From: a bacterium
GTDB taxonomy: Bacteria; SM23-81; DAOVCL01
NCBI GenBank assembly: GCA_029932675.1
Contig: JAOZPP010000057.1
Location: 1 to 21,298, forward strand
DNA length: 21,298 nucleotides
Direction of reading: 5' to 3'
Positions 1 to 5,855 of the stretch are shown here, piece after piece (position 1 is the stretch's first letter; every line of letters begins with the position of its first letter). A program made the translations under genes and the position numbers. The notes below the pieces were generated by a model, which was not told the DNA's origin, did not search any database, and worked only from the letters and a program-made list of their open reading frames with translations.

Positions 1-2
1 TT

Positions 3-530
3 GCCTATGCCGAGGAGAACACTACTACCAATGCTGCTTTATTTGCCTGGTATTTAAGGGATGTGGTGTAGAGGTGGCCCGGGTGATATTTCAGATAGAT
101 AATGGGGCTAATTTATTAGTAATCGGTTGAAGGGGGGCAAGAATGTTTTCAGGAGGTATTGGAGAGCTTTGGGGTAAAGGGGGTGCGCATACCTCCCTCA
201 TCACCCACTTGGAATAGTGATGTAGAAGCATTTCATGGGCTGATTGAGGATGAGTTTTATGAGATTGAGGAGTACAGAGGTAGAGAGGAGTTTATGGGGA
301 AGGCTTGGGCTTATCAGCTTTGGTTCAACTACAAGAGGAAGGTTCCGCTGGAGATATTTGAGGAAGTACCCCATGGGGAGATCTCCCTTGGGGTCTTCAA
401 TCTTCCTCCTCTCATCGTTGACCAGGCTTCTGTCTATCTGGCTAGAAAAGAGAGAATCTATCCAGGGTGGTTACCATGTGGGGGCATCAGCCAAATTGTG
501 GTGGAAAAACTGTTGACTTTTCCTGGTTTG
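3..530 (+). pseudogene. Decayed integrase-core (DDE, IS481/rve-like) transposase
   Basis: This is the C-terminal half of a retroviral-integrase-fold transposase, broken into three or four frames. Frame 3 (3-80) encodes a peptide with AYAEENTTTNAALFAWYL and then a stop. A second frame (83-130) carries IDNG at about 95-106, matching the second catalytic Asp of the TDNGxEF motif, then a stop. From about 129 a third frame reads on through GVRIPPSSPTWNSDVEAFHG to IEDEFYEIEEY, typical of the region around the catalytic Glu (E in VEAFH), and WFNYKRK. Near 450 another shift seems present, because GGYHVG, an expected tail motif, lies in a different frame. The start is cut by the window edge. It is non-functional as read; inverted repeats at its ends were not found. 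The family is clear; the exact IS family is uncertain. Confidence 0.85.
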
Positions 531-549
531 GCTATTAGCTTTTAATGGG

Positions 550-1638
550 ATGCGTACTGGAATTGCCAACCTTCCCCTTCACTATGGGCGGGCTCCCCGC
601 TGGCTCTTTAGCCGGATGGAACTCCTTTCCCGGCAGATCATCCTCTTCATAATAGGCGAGCTTGGCCCACAGGCCCTTCTCCGGAAGATTTCGGACCCTT
701 TCTGGTTTCAGGCCTTGGGAGCGGTATTGGGCTTCGACTGGCATTCCAGCGGTCTGACCACAACGGTCTGTGGAGCATTGAAGGCTGGCCTTAAGGGGGT
801 GGAGGAGGAAGTGGGGTTCTTTGTGGTGGGAGGGAAGGGGGCCGCTTCTCGTCAAACTCCCTCTGAAATCATTGGCTGGGGGGAGAAGTTATCCTTTGAT
901 CCTCAAGGACTCGTCTATGCCAGCAGGATGGCGGCTAAAGTGGATAGTGCTGGACTGCAGGATGGCTATCAGATTTATCACCACACCTTTTTCTTTACCT
1001 CAAGGGGTGAGTGGGCGGTGGTGCAGCAGGGGATGGACCCCACTGTGCGGATGGCTCGCCGGTATCACTGGCTGAGTGAAGGGGTGAGGGATTTTTGTTG
1101 CGAACCACATCAGGCAATCTGTTCCGAAAGGGTGGGTTGGGCCCTGAACATGGTCTCTCATAAGAGCGGTGAAGCCAGAGAGGTGGTAACCTCCTTAGCT
1201 GGGGAGAGGCCGGAGAAACTTTTAGGGGAGTTAAAATTTCTGCAGAGATTGGATCTTCCCACCCGTCACAAGATACTTGTCGGGGATATTAACCCCCAAC
1301 GATTAAAAGGGATTTTCCTGAGCACCTACGAGCGAAAGCCGCGTGGATTTGAGGACCTTTTGGGGAGGAAAGGGGTCGGTCCAAAGACAATCAGGGCCCT
1401 CTCCCTTATCTCCGAGCTTATCTATGGGGTGGCTCCAAGCTTCAACGATCCGGCCAGGTTTAGCTTTGCCCATGGGGGAAAGGATGGCCATCCCTATCCT
1501 GTGGACAGAAGCATTTATGATGAGTCCATCTCCATACTTGAGGAAGCCCTGCAAAAGGCCAAATTGGGCCCTGCCCTGAAGAGGGATGCCCTAAGGAGAC
1601 TGGTGGGCTTTTGGGAGCAAGTAGATGGAGAAGTTTAA
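550..1638 (+). CDS. DUF763 family protein with helix-hairpin-helix motif
   Basis: This 362-residue protein matches the DUF763 family, widespread in archaea and thermophilic bacteria and still without a firm function. It begins MRTGIANLPLHYGRAPRWLF, the family's diagnostic N-terminus, so the ATG at 550 is the natural start, although no clear Shine-Dalgarno precedes it. Around residues 272-293, GRKGVGPKTIRALSLISEL looks like a helix-hairpin-helix, which in other proteins binds DNA backbone non-specifically. A nucleic-acid role is therefore plausible but unproven. The conserved stretch FAHGGKDGHPYPVDRSIYD follows. Its start lies only a few bases after the transposase relic. A weak TTGACT at 513-518 might be a -35 box, but no good -10 follows, so its promoter is not identified. 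The stop overlaps the next gene by 14 bases, so the two are probably co-translated. Confidence 0.9.
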   Translation: MRTGIANLPLHYGRAPRWLFSRMELLSRQIILFIIGELGPQALLRKISDPFWFQALGAVLGFDWHSSGLTTTVCGALKAGLKGVEEEVGFFVVGGKGAASRQTPSEIIGWGEKLSFDPQGLVYASRMAAKVDSAGLQDGYQIYHHTFFFTSRGEWAVVQQGMDPTVRMARRYHWLSEGVRDFCCEPHQAICSERVGWALNMVSHKSGEAREVVTSLAGERPEKLLGELKFLQRLDLPTRHKILVGDINPQRLKGIFLSTYERKPRGFEDLLGRKGVGPKTIRALSLISELIYGVAPSFNDPARFSFAHGGKDGHPYPVDRSIYDESISILEEALQKAKLGPALKRDALRRLVGFWEQVDGEV

Positions 1639-2401
1639 GAGGGTAGCTATTGATCTTGCTAAGGCCTCAGGTCAGATGCTCATTGAGGACCTCGGGAGGG
1701 TAATGGATGTGGAGCATAAAGGGGAGATTGACCTGGTAACCGAGGCAGATAAGAGATCAGAAGAGTTCATTGTAGGAAGGTTGCAGGAGGTTTTTCCTGG
1801 CCATTCCATCATAGCAGAGGAGAGGGGAGGGATAGGTGATCCAACCGAATACCTTTGGTTGGTGGACCCACTTGATGGAACCACAAACTATGCCCATGGA
1901 TTCCCCTGGTTCTCGGTCTCCATCGCCCTCCTCAAAGGGGGGAAGCTAATCGTGGGAACAGTTTACCATCCAGTCCTCAATGAACTCTTCTGGGCCGCCA
2001 AGGGGGAAGGGGCTTGGTTGAATGGGAAGAGGATCTACGTATCCAAAACTGCCCAGCTTTCCCAGAGCTTTTTGGCCACTGGATTCCCTTACGATATAAG
2101 GGAGAGCGAGGTAAACAACTTAAATCATTTCTCCAACTTTGCCCTTAAGGCGTTAGCCATCAGAAGGGCGGGCTCTGCTGCCCTTGATCTGGCTTATCTG
2201 GCTTGTGGTAGGTTTGATGGCTTCTGGGAACTGAAGTTACAGCCTTGGGATATGGCGGCAGGTTTCCTATTGGTGAAGGAGGCCGGAGGGAAGGTTACTG
2301 ATTTCAGAGGGGGAAAGTTCGACCCTTTTGGAAGGGAGATACTGGCCTCAAATGGGCTAATCCACGGTGAAATGTTGAAGGTGTTAAACGGGGAGGGTTA
2401 A
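1625..2401 (+). CDS. suhB: Inositol monophosphatase family phosphatase (SuhB-like)
   Basis: This 258-residue enzyme of the Mg-dependent inositol-monophosphatase/FBPase superfamily hydrolyses phosphate monoesters such as myo-inositol 1-phosphate; thermophile relatives also act on fructose-1,6-bisphosphate. Motif 1, DPLDGTTNYAHG (from D81), supplies D81, D84 and G85-T86 for metal and phosphate binding. The upstream AEERGG (about residues 65-70) gives the metal-binding Glu, and motif 2, LQPWDMAAG, gives D209. The length is normal and all catalytic residues are present. The ATG at 1625 lies inside the end of the DUF763 gene (14-base overlap), indicating translational coupling, and the next gene begins one base after its stop. 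It is cytoplasmic. Substrate cannot be read from sequence, so the symbol is by family resemblance only. Confidence 0.93.
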   Translation: MEKFKRVAIDLAKASGQMLIEDLGRVMDVEHKGEIDLVTEADKRSEEFIVGRLQEVFPGHSIIAEERGGIGDPTEYLWLVDPLDGTTNYAHGFPWFSVSIALLKGGKLIVGTVYHPVLNELFWAAKGEGAWLNGKRIYVSKTAQLSQSFLATGFPYDIRESEVNNLNHFSNFALKALAIRRAGSAALDLAYLACGRFDGFWELKLQPWDMAAGFLLVKEAGGKVTDFRGGKFDPFGREILASNGLIHGEMLKVLNGEG

Positions 2402-2402
2402 A

Positions 2403-3011
2403 ATGGAAGACATTAAGTGGTTGGGGCATGCCAGCTTTAAGATCGGTGGGGAGAAGATTGTCTATATTGACCCCTGGAAACTGGAGGGAAGAAACGAGAG
2501 GGCAGATGTTATCCTCATTACCCACGACCATTATGACCACTGCTCGTTGGCTGATATCGAAAAGATAAAAGGGAGGGAGACAACCGTAGTTGCTCCTCCC
2601 GATGCAGCAAGAAAGATAACCGGGGATGTGCGCCAGGTAAAACCGGGTGATGAGCTTACGGTTAAGGGGATACGGATTGAGGCGTATCCGGCCTACAATC
2701 TGGGGAAGAAGTTTCATCCCCGAGCCAATGGTTGGGTGGGATATGTCATCGAGATCAATGGGAAGAGGATCTACCATGCCGGGGATACGGATCATATCCC
2801 GGAGATGGAGGGAATAAAGGCTGATATTGCTCTCCTCCCAGTGGGGGGGACCTATACGATGACCGCCAAGGAGGCGGCAGAGGCTGCCAATAGGATGAGC
2901 CCCAAACTGGCCGTTCCTATGCATTATGGGTCTATTGTCGGTTCCATCAAGGATGCAGAGGAGTTTAAATCCCTCTGTAAGGTACCGGTAGAAATTTTGG
3001 AAAGGAGTTGA
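2403..3011 (+). CDS. UlaG-like metallo-beta-lactamase-fold hydrolase
   Basis: This 202-residue MBL-fold protein is of the compact UlaG-like type. The zinc motif THDHYDH is seen at residues 40-46 (H41, H43, D45, H46). H125 and D128 in YHAGDTDHI supply the bridging ligands, and H174 in PMHYGSI completes the site, so a dinuclear metal centre should be intact. Such proteins act as cytoplasmic phosphodiesterase/lactonase-type hydrolases, often on cyclic phosphates or nucleotides, but the substrate is not predictable. The gene starts one base after the suhB-like stop and carries the next gene's Shine-Dalgarno (AAAGGAG, 3001-3007) in its last codons, consistent with a single operon. Confidence 0.92.
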   Translation: MEDIKWLGHASFKIGGEKIVYIDPWKLEGRNERADVILITHDHYDHCSLADIEKIKGRETTVVAPPDAARKITGDVRQVKPGDELTVKGIRIEAYPAYNLGKKFHPRANGWVGYVIEINGKRIYHAGDTDHIPEMEGIKADIALLPVGGTYTMTAKEAAEAANRMSPKLAVPMHYGSIVGSIKDAEEFKSLCKVPVEILERS

Positions 3012-3012
3012 T

Positions 3013-3267
3013 ATGGAAGAGAAGATAGGAGTTGTGGAGGACTATTTCGCCAGGGTGGGTGTGGCTGGGGTGAAGATCACCGAGGGAGGCTTGAAGGTGG
3101 GGCAGACGATTCACATCAAAGGCCATACTACAGATCTAACCTTCAAGGTCGACTCTATGGAGATCGAGCATAAAAAAGTGGATGAGGCTAAACCGGGTGA
3201 TGAGGTGGGGATAAAGGTCTCTGATCGGGTAAGATCGGGGGATATAGTCTATTTGGTCACCGAGTAG
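3013..3267 (+). CDS. Translation elongation factor-like (EF-Tu domain 2) protein
   Basis: This 84-residue single-domain protein resembles domain 2 of EF-Tu/IF2-type GTPases, with no GTPase domain. The pattern GVVEDYFARVGVAGVKI, then LKVGQTIHIKGHTTDLTF, then VDEAKPGDEVGIKV and RSGDIVYLV is the six-stranded beta-barrel signature of that domain. Stand-alone versions are annotated in archaea and some bacteria as translation elongation factor-like protein; their job is not known. Candidate roles such as binding a tRNA acceptor end or a small RNA are inference only. The AAAGGAG ribosome site, 5 bases before the ATG, lies in the previous gene. The next ATG follows its TAG stop directly. Confidence 0.88.
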   Translation: MEEKIGVVEDYFARVGVAGVKITEGGLKVGQTIHIKGHTTDLTFKVDSMEIEHKKVDEAKPGDEVGIKVSDRVRSGDIVYLVTE

Positions 3268-3609
3268 ATGAAGATAGATTCCTATGGCTTTGGTCGAATA
3301 GTTGTGGGAGGAAAGGCTTATACCCGGGATCTGATCATCTATCCGGAGAAGGTGGAGGCCCATTGGTGGAGGAAGGAGGGGCACCTCCTCCAGTTGGAGG
3401 ATCTGCAGGGGGTGATAAGGTATAGGCCACAAACCATAGTTGTTGGCACGGGAGCCAATGGGTTGATGAGGGTTGCTCCCCAAACCAGGGAAGCAATTAA
3501 GGCTCTGGGCATTGGCTTCATCTCTAAACCCACCGAGGAGGCCTGCAGGATTTATAATGAGATCTCCAGCTTGGAAAGGGTTGTAGCCTGTCTCCACCTT
3601 ACCTGTTGA
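3268..3609 (+). CDS. Mth938-like domain protein (DUF498 / NDUFAF3 family)
   Basis: This 113-residue protein spans the single Mth938-like domain. It opens with MKIDSYGFGRIVVGGKAYTR, has the WWRKEGH strand and the central TIVVGTGANGLMRV motif, then the GIGFISKPTEEACRIYNEI helix typical of the fold. The eukaryotic relative NDUFAF3 is a complex I assembly factor; bacterial members such as those in the SecDF neighbourhood have no defined reaction. The ATG follows the preceding TAG with no gap, so it depends on translational coupling. It probably acts in the cytoplasm. The C-terminus VACLHLTC holds two cysteines, which may or may not matter. Family assignment is firm, function is not. Confidence 0.9.
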   Translation: MKIDSYGFGRIVVGGKAYTRDLIIYPEKVEAHWWRKEGHLLQLEDLQGVIRYRPQTIVVGTGANGLMRVAPQTREAIKALGIGFISKPTEEACRIYNEISSLERVVACLHLTC

Positions 3610-3612
3610 GCA

Positions 3613-4479
3613 ATGCAGGGGGGGAAGATTTTTGGGGTGGGGCCTGGGCAAGAGCCCTTGGCGAGCAGCCGATCCTGGTGGAGCTCTGGGTGGGTGCATA
3701 TTCTTCTCTTCTTTCTTACCCTCCTCTCCACTTATTGGGTCGGTTCCGCATTTTTGGGAGGGGGGGGATGGTATTGCTTCTCCTTAATGACCATTCTCTT
3801 AGCCCATGAGCTTGGTCATTGGTTGATGTCCCGCAGGCATAGGGTGAAAGCAAGTTTCCCCTATTTTATCCCCTTTCCCCTTCCTCCCTTTGGCACCTTA
3901 GGGGCGGTGATTAGGATGCGCTCCCCGATGACCACAAGGAAGGCCCTTTTGGATATCGGTGCAGCCGGTCCCTTCGCTGGCCTCGTATTTGCCCTACCAG
4001 CGGTGGTGGTAGGCCTTTCATACTCCTCTGTGGTGGAGAAGATGCCTACAGAAGGACTCCCCTTAGGGAGTTCCCTCCTCTTTCATATCCTCGTTCGGTG
4101 GGTAAAGGGACCCATCCCTGGGGGACAGGAGGTTCTACTTCACCCTTTGGCCTATGCCGGGTGGGTGGGGCTCTTCGTCACCGCCCTGAACCTGTTGCCC
4201 ATAGGTCAACTGGATGGAGGTCACATCCTCTACTCCTTAATTGGTGAGCGGAGTATCAAGGCCTTTAAGCTCGCCTTAGGCGTCTTTGGATTGATCTGTA
4301 TCGTCTTCTATCCCGGCTGGTTTCTGCTGATCTTGCTTCTCCTTCTCTTTGGCCTTCGCCATCCGCCACCTCTGGATCCAGTGACCCCTTTGGGCAAGGG
4401 GAGGGTTATAGTTGGCCTTCTGGCCTTTTTAATATTCTTTCTCTGTTTTACACCTGTCCCCTTTCAGATATGGGGGTGA
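3613..4479 (+). CDS. Site-2 protease family (M50) membrane metalloprotease
   Basis: This 288-residue integral membrane zinc protease has the active-site helix ILLAHELGHWLM, with H65, E66 and H69, and the second ligand motif NLLPIGQLDGGH (193-204, D201). Between them lies GAAGPFAGLVFALPAVVVG, the conserved PDZ-free M50 core helix. Hydrophobic segments are seen at about 27-48, 55-75, 112-135, 180-200 and 215-255, with another at the C-terminus. The conserved FPYFIPFPLPPFGTLGAVIRM loop marks the plant-EGY/thermophile-like subgroup. Substrates are likely membrane-bound regulators or leftover signal peptides, but nothing here identifies one. The ATG at 3613 begins four bases after the upstream stop. 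An eight-G run at 3760-3767 lies early in the gene, and the frame reads cleanly through it. Confidence 0.92.
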   Translation: MQGGKIFGVGPGQEPLASSRSWWSSGWVHILLFFLTLLSTYWVGSAFLGGGGWYCFSLMTILLAHELGHWLMSRRHRVKASFPYFIPFPLPPFGTLGAVIRMRSPMTTRKALLDIGAAGPFAGLVFALPAVVVGLSYSSVVEKMPTEGLPLGSSLLFHILVRWVKGPIPGGQEVLLHPLAYAGWVGLFVTALNLLPIGQLDGGHILYSLIGERSIKAFKLALGVFGLICIVFYPGWFLLILLLLLFGLRHPPPLDPVTPLGKGRVIVGLLAFLIFFLCFTPVPFQIWG

Positions 4480-4515
4480 TCCGGTTTATCTCTGGTAGGA
4501 TTGGAATAAAGATCA

Positions 4516-4522
4516 GAAAGGA
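4516..4522 (+). promoter_or_regulatory. Shine-Dalgarno deciding the thioredoxin start
   Basis: AAAGGAG (4516-4522) sits 6 bases before the ATG at 4529. It directly abuts the in-frame GTG at 4523, so the ATG is the better start and the reading from GTG is two codons too long. Confidence 0.7.
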
Positions 4523-4528
4523 GTGGAG

Positions 4529-4861
4529 ATGGCTAAACTCATGGAAGTCAATGATGCTAACTTTGAGCAGGAGGTCCTTAAGTCCTCACTTCCCGTTTTG
4601 GTGGACTTTTGGGCCCAATGGTGTGCCCCCTGTAGGATGATCTCCCCTATTGTAGAGGAGATCGGGGAAGATTATGAGGGGAGGCTGAAGGTGGTTAGTC
4701 TCAATGTGGACGATAACCCGATCACCGCTTCCCAATATGCGGTGATGAGCATCCCCAGTCTTCTCATCTTCCAAGATGGGAAGGAGGTGGAGAGAATAGT
4801 TGGGGCACTACCTAAAGAATACCTTGTCTCCAAACTTGAGGGGATACTGGGGAAGGGATAG
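4529..4861 (+). CDS. trxA: Thioredoxin
   Basis: This is a cytoplasmic thiol-disulphide oxidoreductase of about 110 residues, the usual length. The VLVDFWAQWCAPCRMISP segment carries the classic WCAPC redox site (the common form is WCGPC; the Ala for Gly change is frequent in bacteria). SIPSLLIFQDGKEV provides the conserved cis-proline (IP), and the fold is complete through the C-terminal helix. It would be reduced by thioredoxin reductase, which is not in this window, and would supply electrons to ribonucleotide reductase and similar enzymes. It lies 49 bases downstream of the M50 protease with no visible terminator or promoter between, so it is probably the last gene of the 550-4861 unit. 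The start was moved to the ATG at 4529 because of the ribosome site. Confidence 0.95.
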   Translation: MAKLMEVNDANFEQEVLKSSLPVLVDFWAQWCAPCRMISPIVEEIGEDYEGRLKVVSLNVDDNPITASQYAVMSIPSLLIFQDGKEVERIVGALPKEYLVSKLEGILGKG

Positions 4862-4873
4862 GGAATCTTTCCC

Positions 4874-4902
4874 TTGACTGATGGGCCCCCTTTTCATATA
4901 TT
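4874..4902 (+). promoter_or_regulatory. Sigma-70 type promoter for the DUF151 gene
   Basis: TTGACT (4874-4879), a 17-base spacer and TATATT (4897-4902) form a near-consensus housekeeping promoter 12 bases after the thioredoxin stop. Transcription would begin near 4909 and leave a leader of about 25 bases before the ATG at 4934. Confidence 0.75.
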
Positions 4903-4921
4903 AATGGGAAACAATCCCCCG

Positions 4922-4926
4922 GGAGG
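4922..4926 (+). promoter_or_regulatory. Shine-Dalgarno for the DUF151 gene
   Basis: GGAGG within GGGAGGAGAG lies 7 bases before the ATG at 4934 and 10 before the ATG at 4937. It decides against the in-frame TTG at 4874, which is the -35 box. Confidence 0.7.
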
Positions 4927-4933
4927 AGAGATT

Positions 4934-5419
4934 ATGATGCACTTAGTCTCGGTTAGCGGTTTGGCTATAGATATGAGCTCAAACTCCCCCGTGGTGCTCC
5001 TTAAAGAGGCGGAGGGAAAGAGGGTCCTTCCCATTTGGATAGGTCCCTATGAGGCAATGGCCATTGCTATGGAGTTAGCAGGGATCACTTCCAAGCGTCC
5101 CCTCACCCATGATCTAATGAAGATGATAATCTCCGGCCTTGGGGGCAAGATTACTAAGGTGGAGATTACCGAGCTCAAGGATCAGACCTTTTACGCCCGT
5201 ATTTGGATCCAGCAGGATGATGCCATCGTGAATATCGATGCCCGTCCCAGCGACTCCATTGCCCTTGCCTTAAGGGTTAAGGCCCCTATCTATGTGGCCT
5301 CTGATGTCTTCAACTTTCATTTAGGTGCTGAGGAGAGCGAGGAGGAGAGGGCCCGCAACCTAAGGGAGAGGCTGAAGAGGATAAACCCTGAGGAGTTCGG
5401 GAACTTCTCCCTTTCTTAA
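4934..5419 (+). CDS. Bifunctional nuclease family protein (DUF151)
   Basis: This 161-residue protein is of the DUF151/BFN family, whose plant and Thermotoga members have been studied as nuclease-like, trimeric proteins. MHLVSVSGLAIDMSSNSPVVLLKE leads the domain, followed by VLPIWIGPYEAMAIAMEL, THDLMKMIISGLGG and the family hallmark IDARPSDSIALALRVKAPIYVA. The C-terminal tail (about residues 135-161) is charged and rich in Glu and Arg. Most bacterial copies are of unknown physiological role; a nucleic-acid function is inference from the family. In-frame TTG at 4874 would extend the N-terminus by 20 residues, but that codon lies in the promoter, so the ATG at 4934 (or the adjacent one at 4937) is preferred. 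The remnant of a gamma-carbonic anhydrase lies directly downstream. Confidence 0.92.
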   Translation: MMHLVSVSGLAIDMSSNSPVVLLKEAEGKRVLPIWIGPYEAMAIAMELAGITSKRPLTHDLMKMIISGLGGKITKVEITELKDQTFYARIWIQQDDAIVNIDARPSDSIALALRVKAPIYVASDVFNFHLGAEESEEERARNLRERLKRINPEEFGNFSLS

Positions 5420-5503
5420 GAGGGGTGTTGCCGGACCGCTGGACTTGGGGGCCCATTGCACCCTTCTCTGTGGTGGATAGTGGCTCCTTTTTGTTTTGGG
5501 TTG

Positions 5504-5855
5504 ATTAAGCCATTTATTGATAGCAGGCACTATCTCATTCACCCCACAGTTTTTGTGGCTCCCCAGGCAGGGGTTGTCAGGGCGGTCATGCGCGGGGATA
5601 TAAACTGCATTCGCATTGGGAAGAGGAGCAACATCCAGGACAGTTGCCTAGTGAAGTAATCGGGGGAGATCATGCCATCCTCCATAGATGTGGGATAGGA
5701 AGCCGATCGACCATAGGGATGGGGGAAGACCAAGGGGTTCCCCTGCACAGTCTGGTGGCCACCCTACCTGCGGTAGCCGAAAGGGAAGTGACCGAAAGGG
5801 AGTTAAAGAGGATAGTCAGCTCTGTTTATCACCATGAAGATCTGGCCTGTAAGCA
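5504..5855 (+). pseudogene. Decayed gamma-class carbonic anhydrase (YrdA/PaaY-like)
   Basis: Two frames together give a shrunken hexapeptide-repeat protein. Frame A (to the stop at 5657-5659) reads KPFIDSRHYLIHPTVFVAP, then abruptly MRGDINCIRIGKRSNIQD. The stretch that normally holds the IGDV...SSVWFN repeats is missing. Frame B (from about 5656) reads VIGGDHAILHRCGIGSRSTIGMG, the second metal-ligand region with two His residues, then a shortened tail ending ELKRIVSSVYHHEDL. The loop with the first metal-binding His (usually in the LHV or IHV segment) is deleted between the frames. Intact homologues are about 165-180 residues, while this remnant would be nearer 115. So at least two internal deletions and one frameshift are present. 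Its 3' end overlaps the start of the next gene. Sequencing error could explain the shift but not both deletions. The 414 bases from 5420 to 5833 hold nothing else. Confidence 0.82.

Noticed and set aside
2304-2924. 206-codon minus-strand frame opposite the MBL hydrolase
   Set aside because: It is antisense to a gene with a complete zinc motif; its composition is that of a reverse shadow.
3760-3767. Eight-G run in the M50 protease as a possible programmed frameshift
   Set aside because: The zero frame reads through to the HELGH site and the NLLPIGQLDGGH motif, while the alternative frame ends by 3809, so no slippage is needed.
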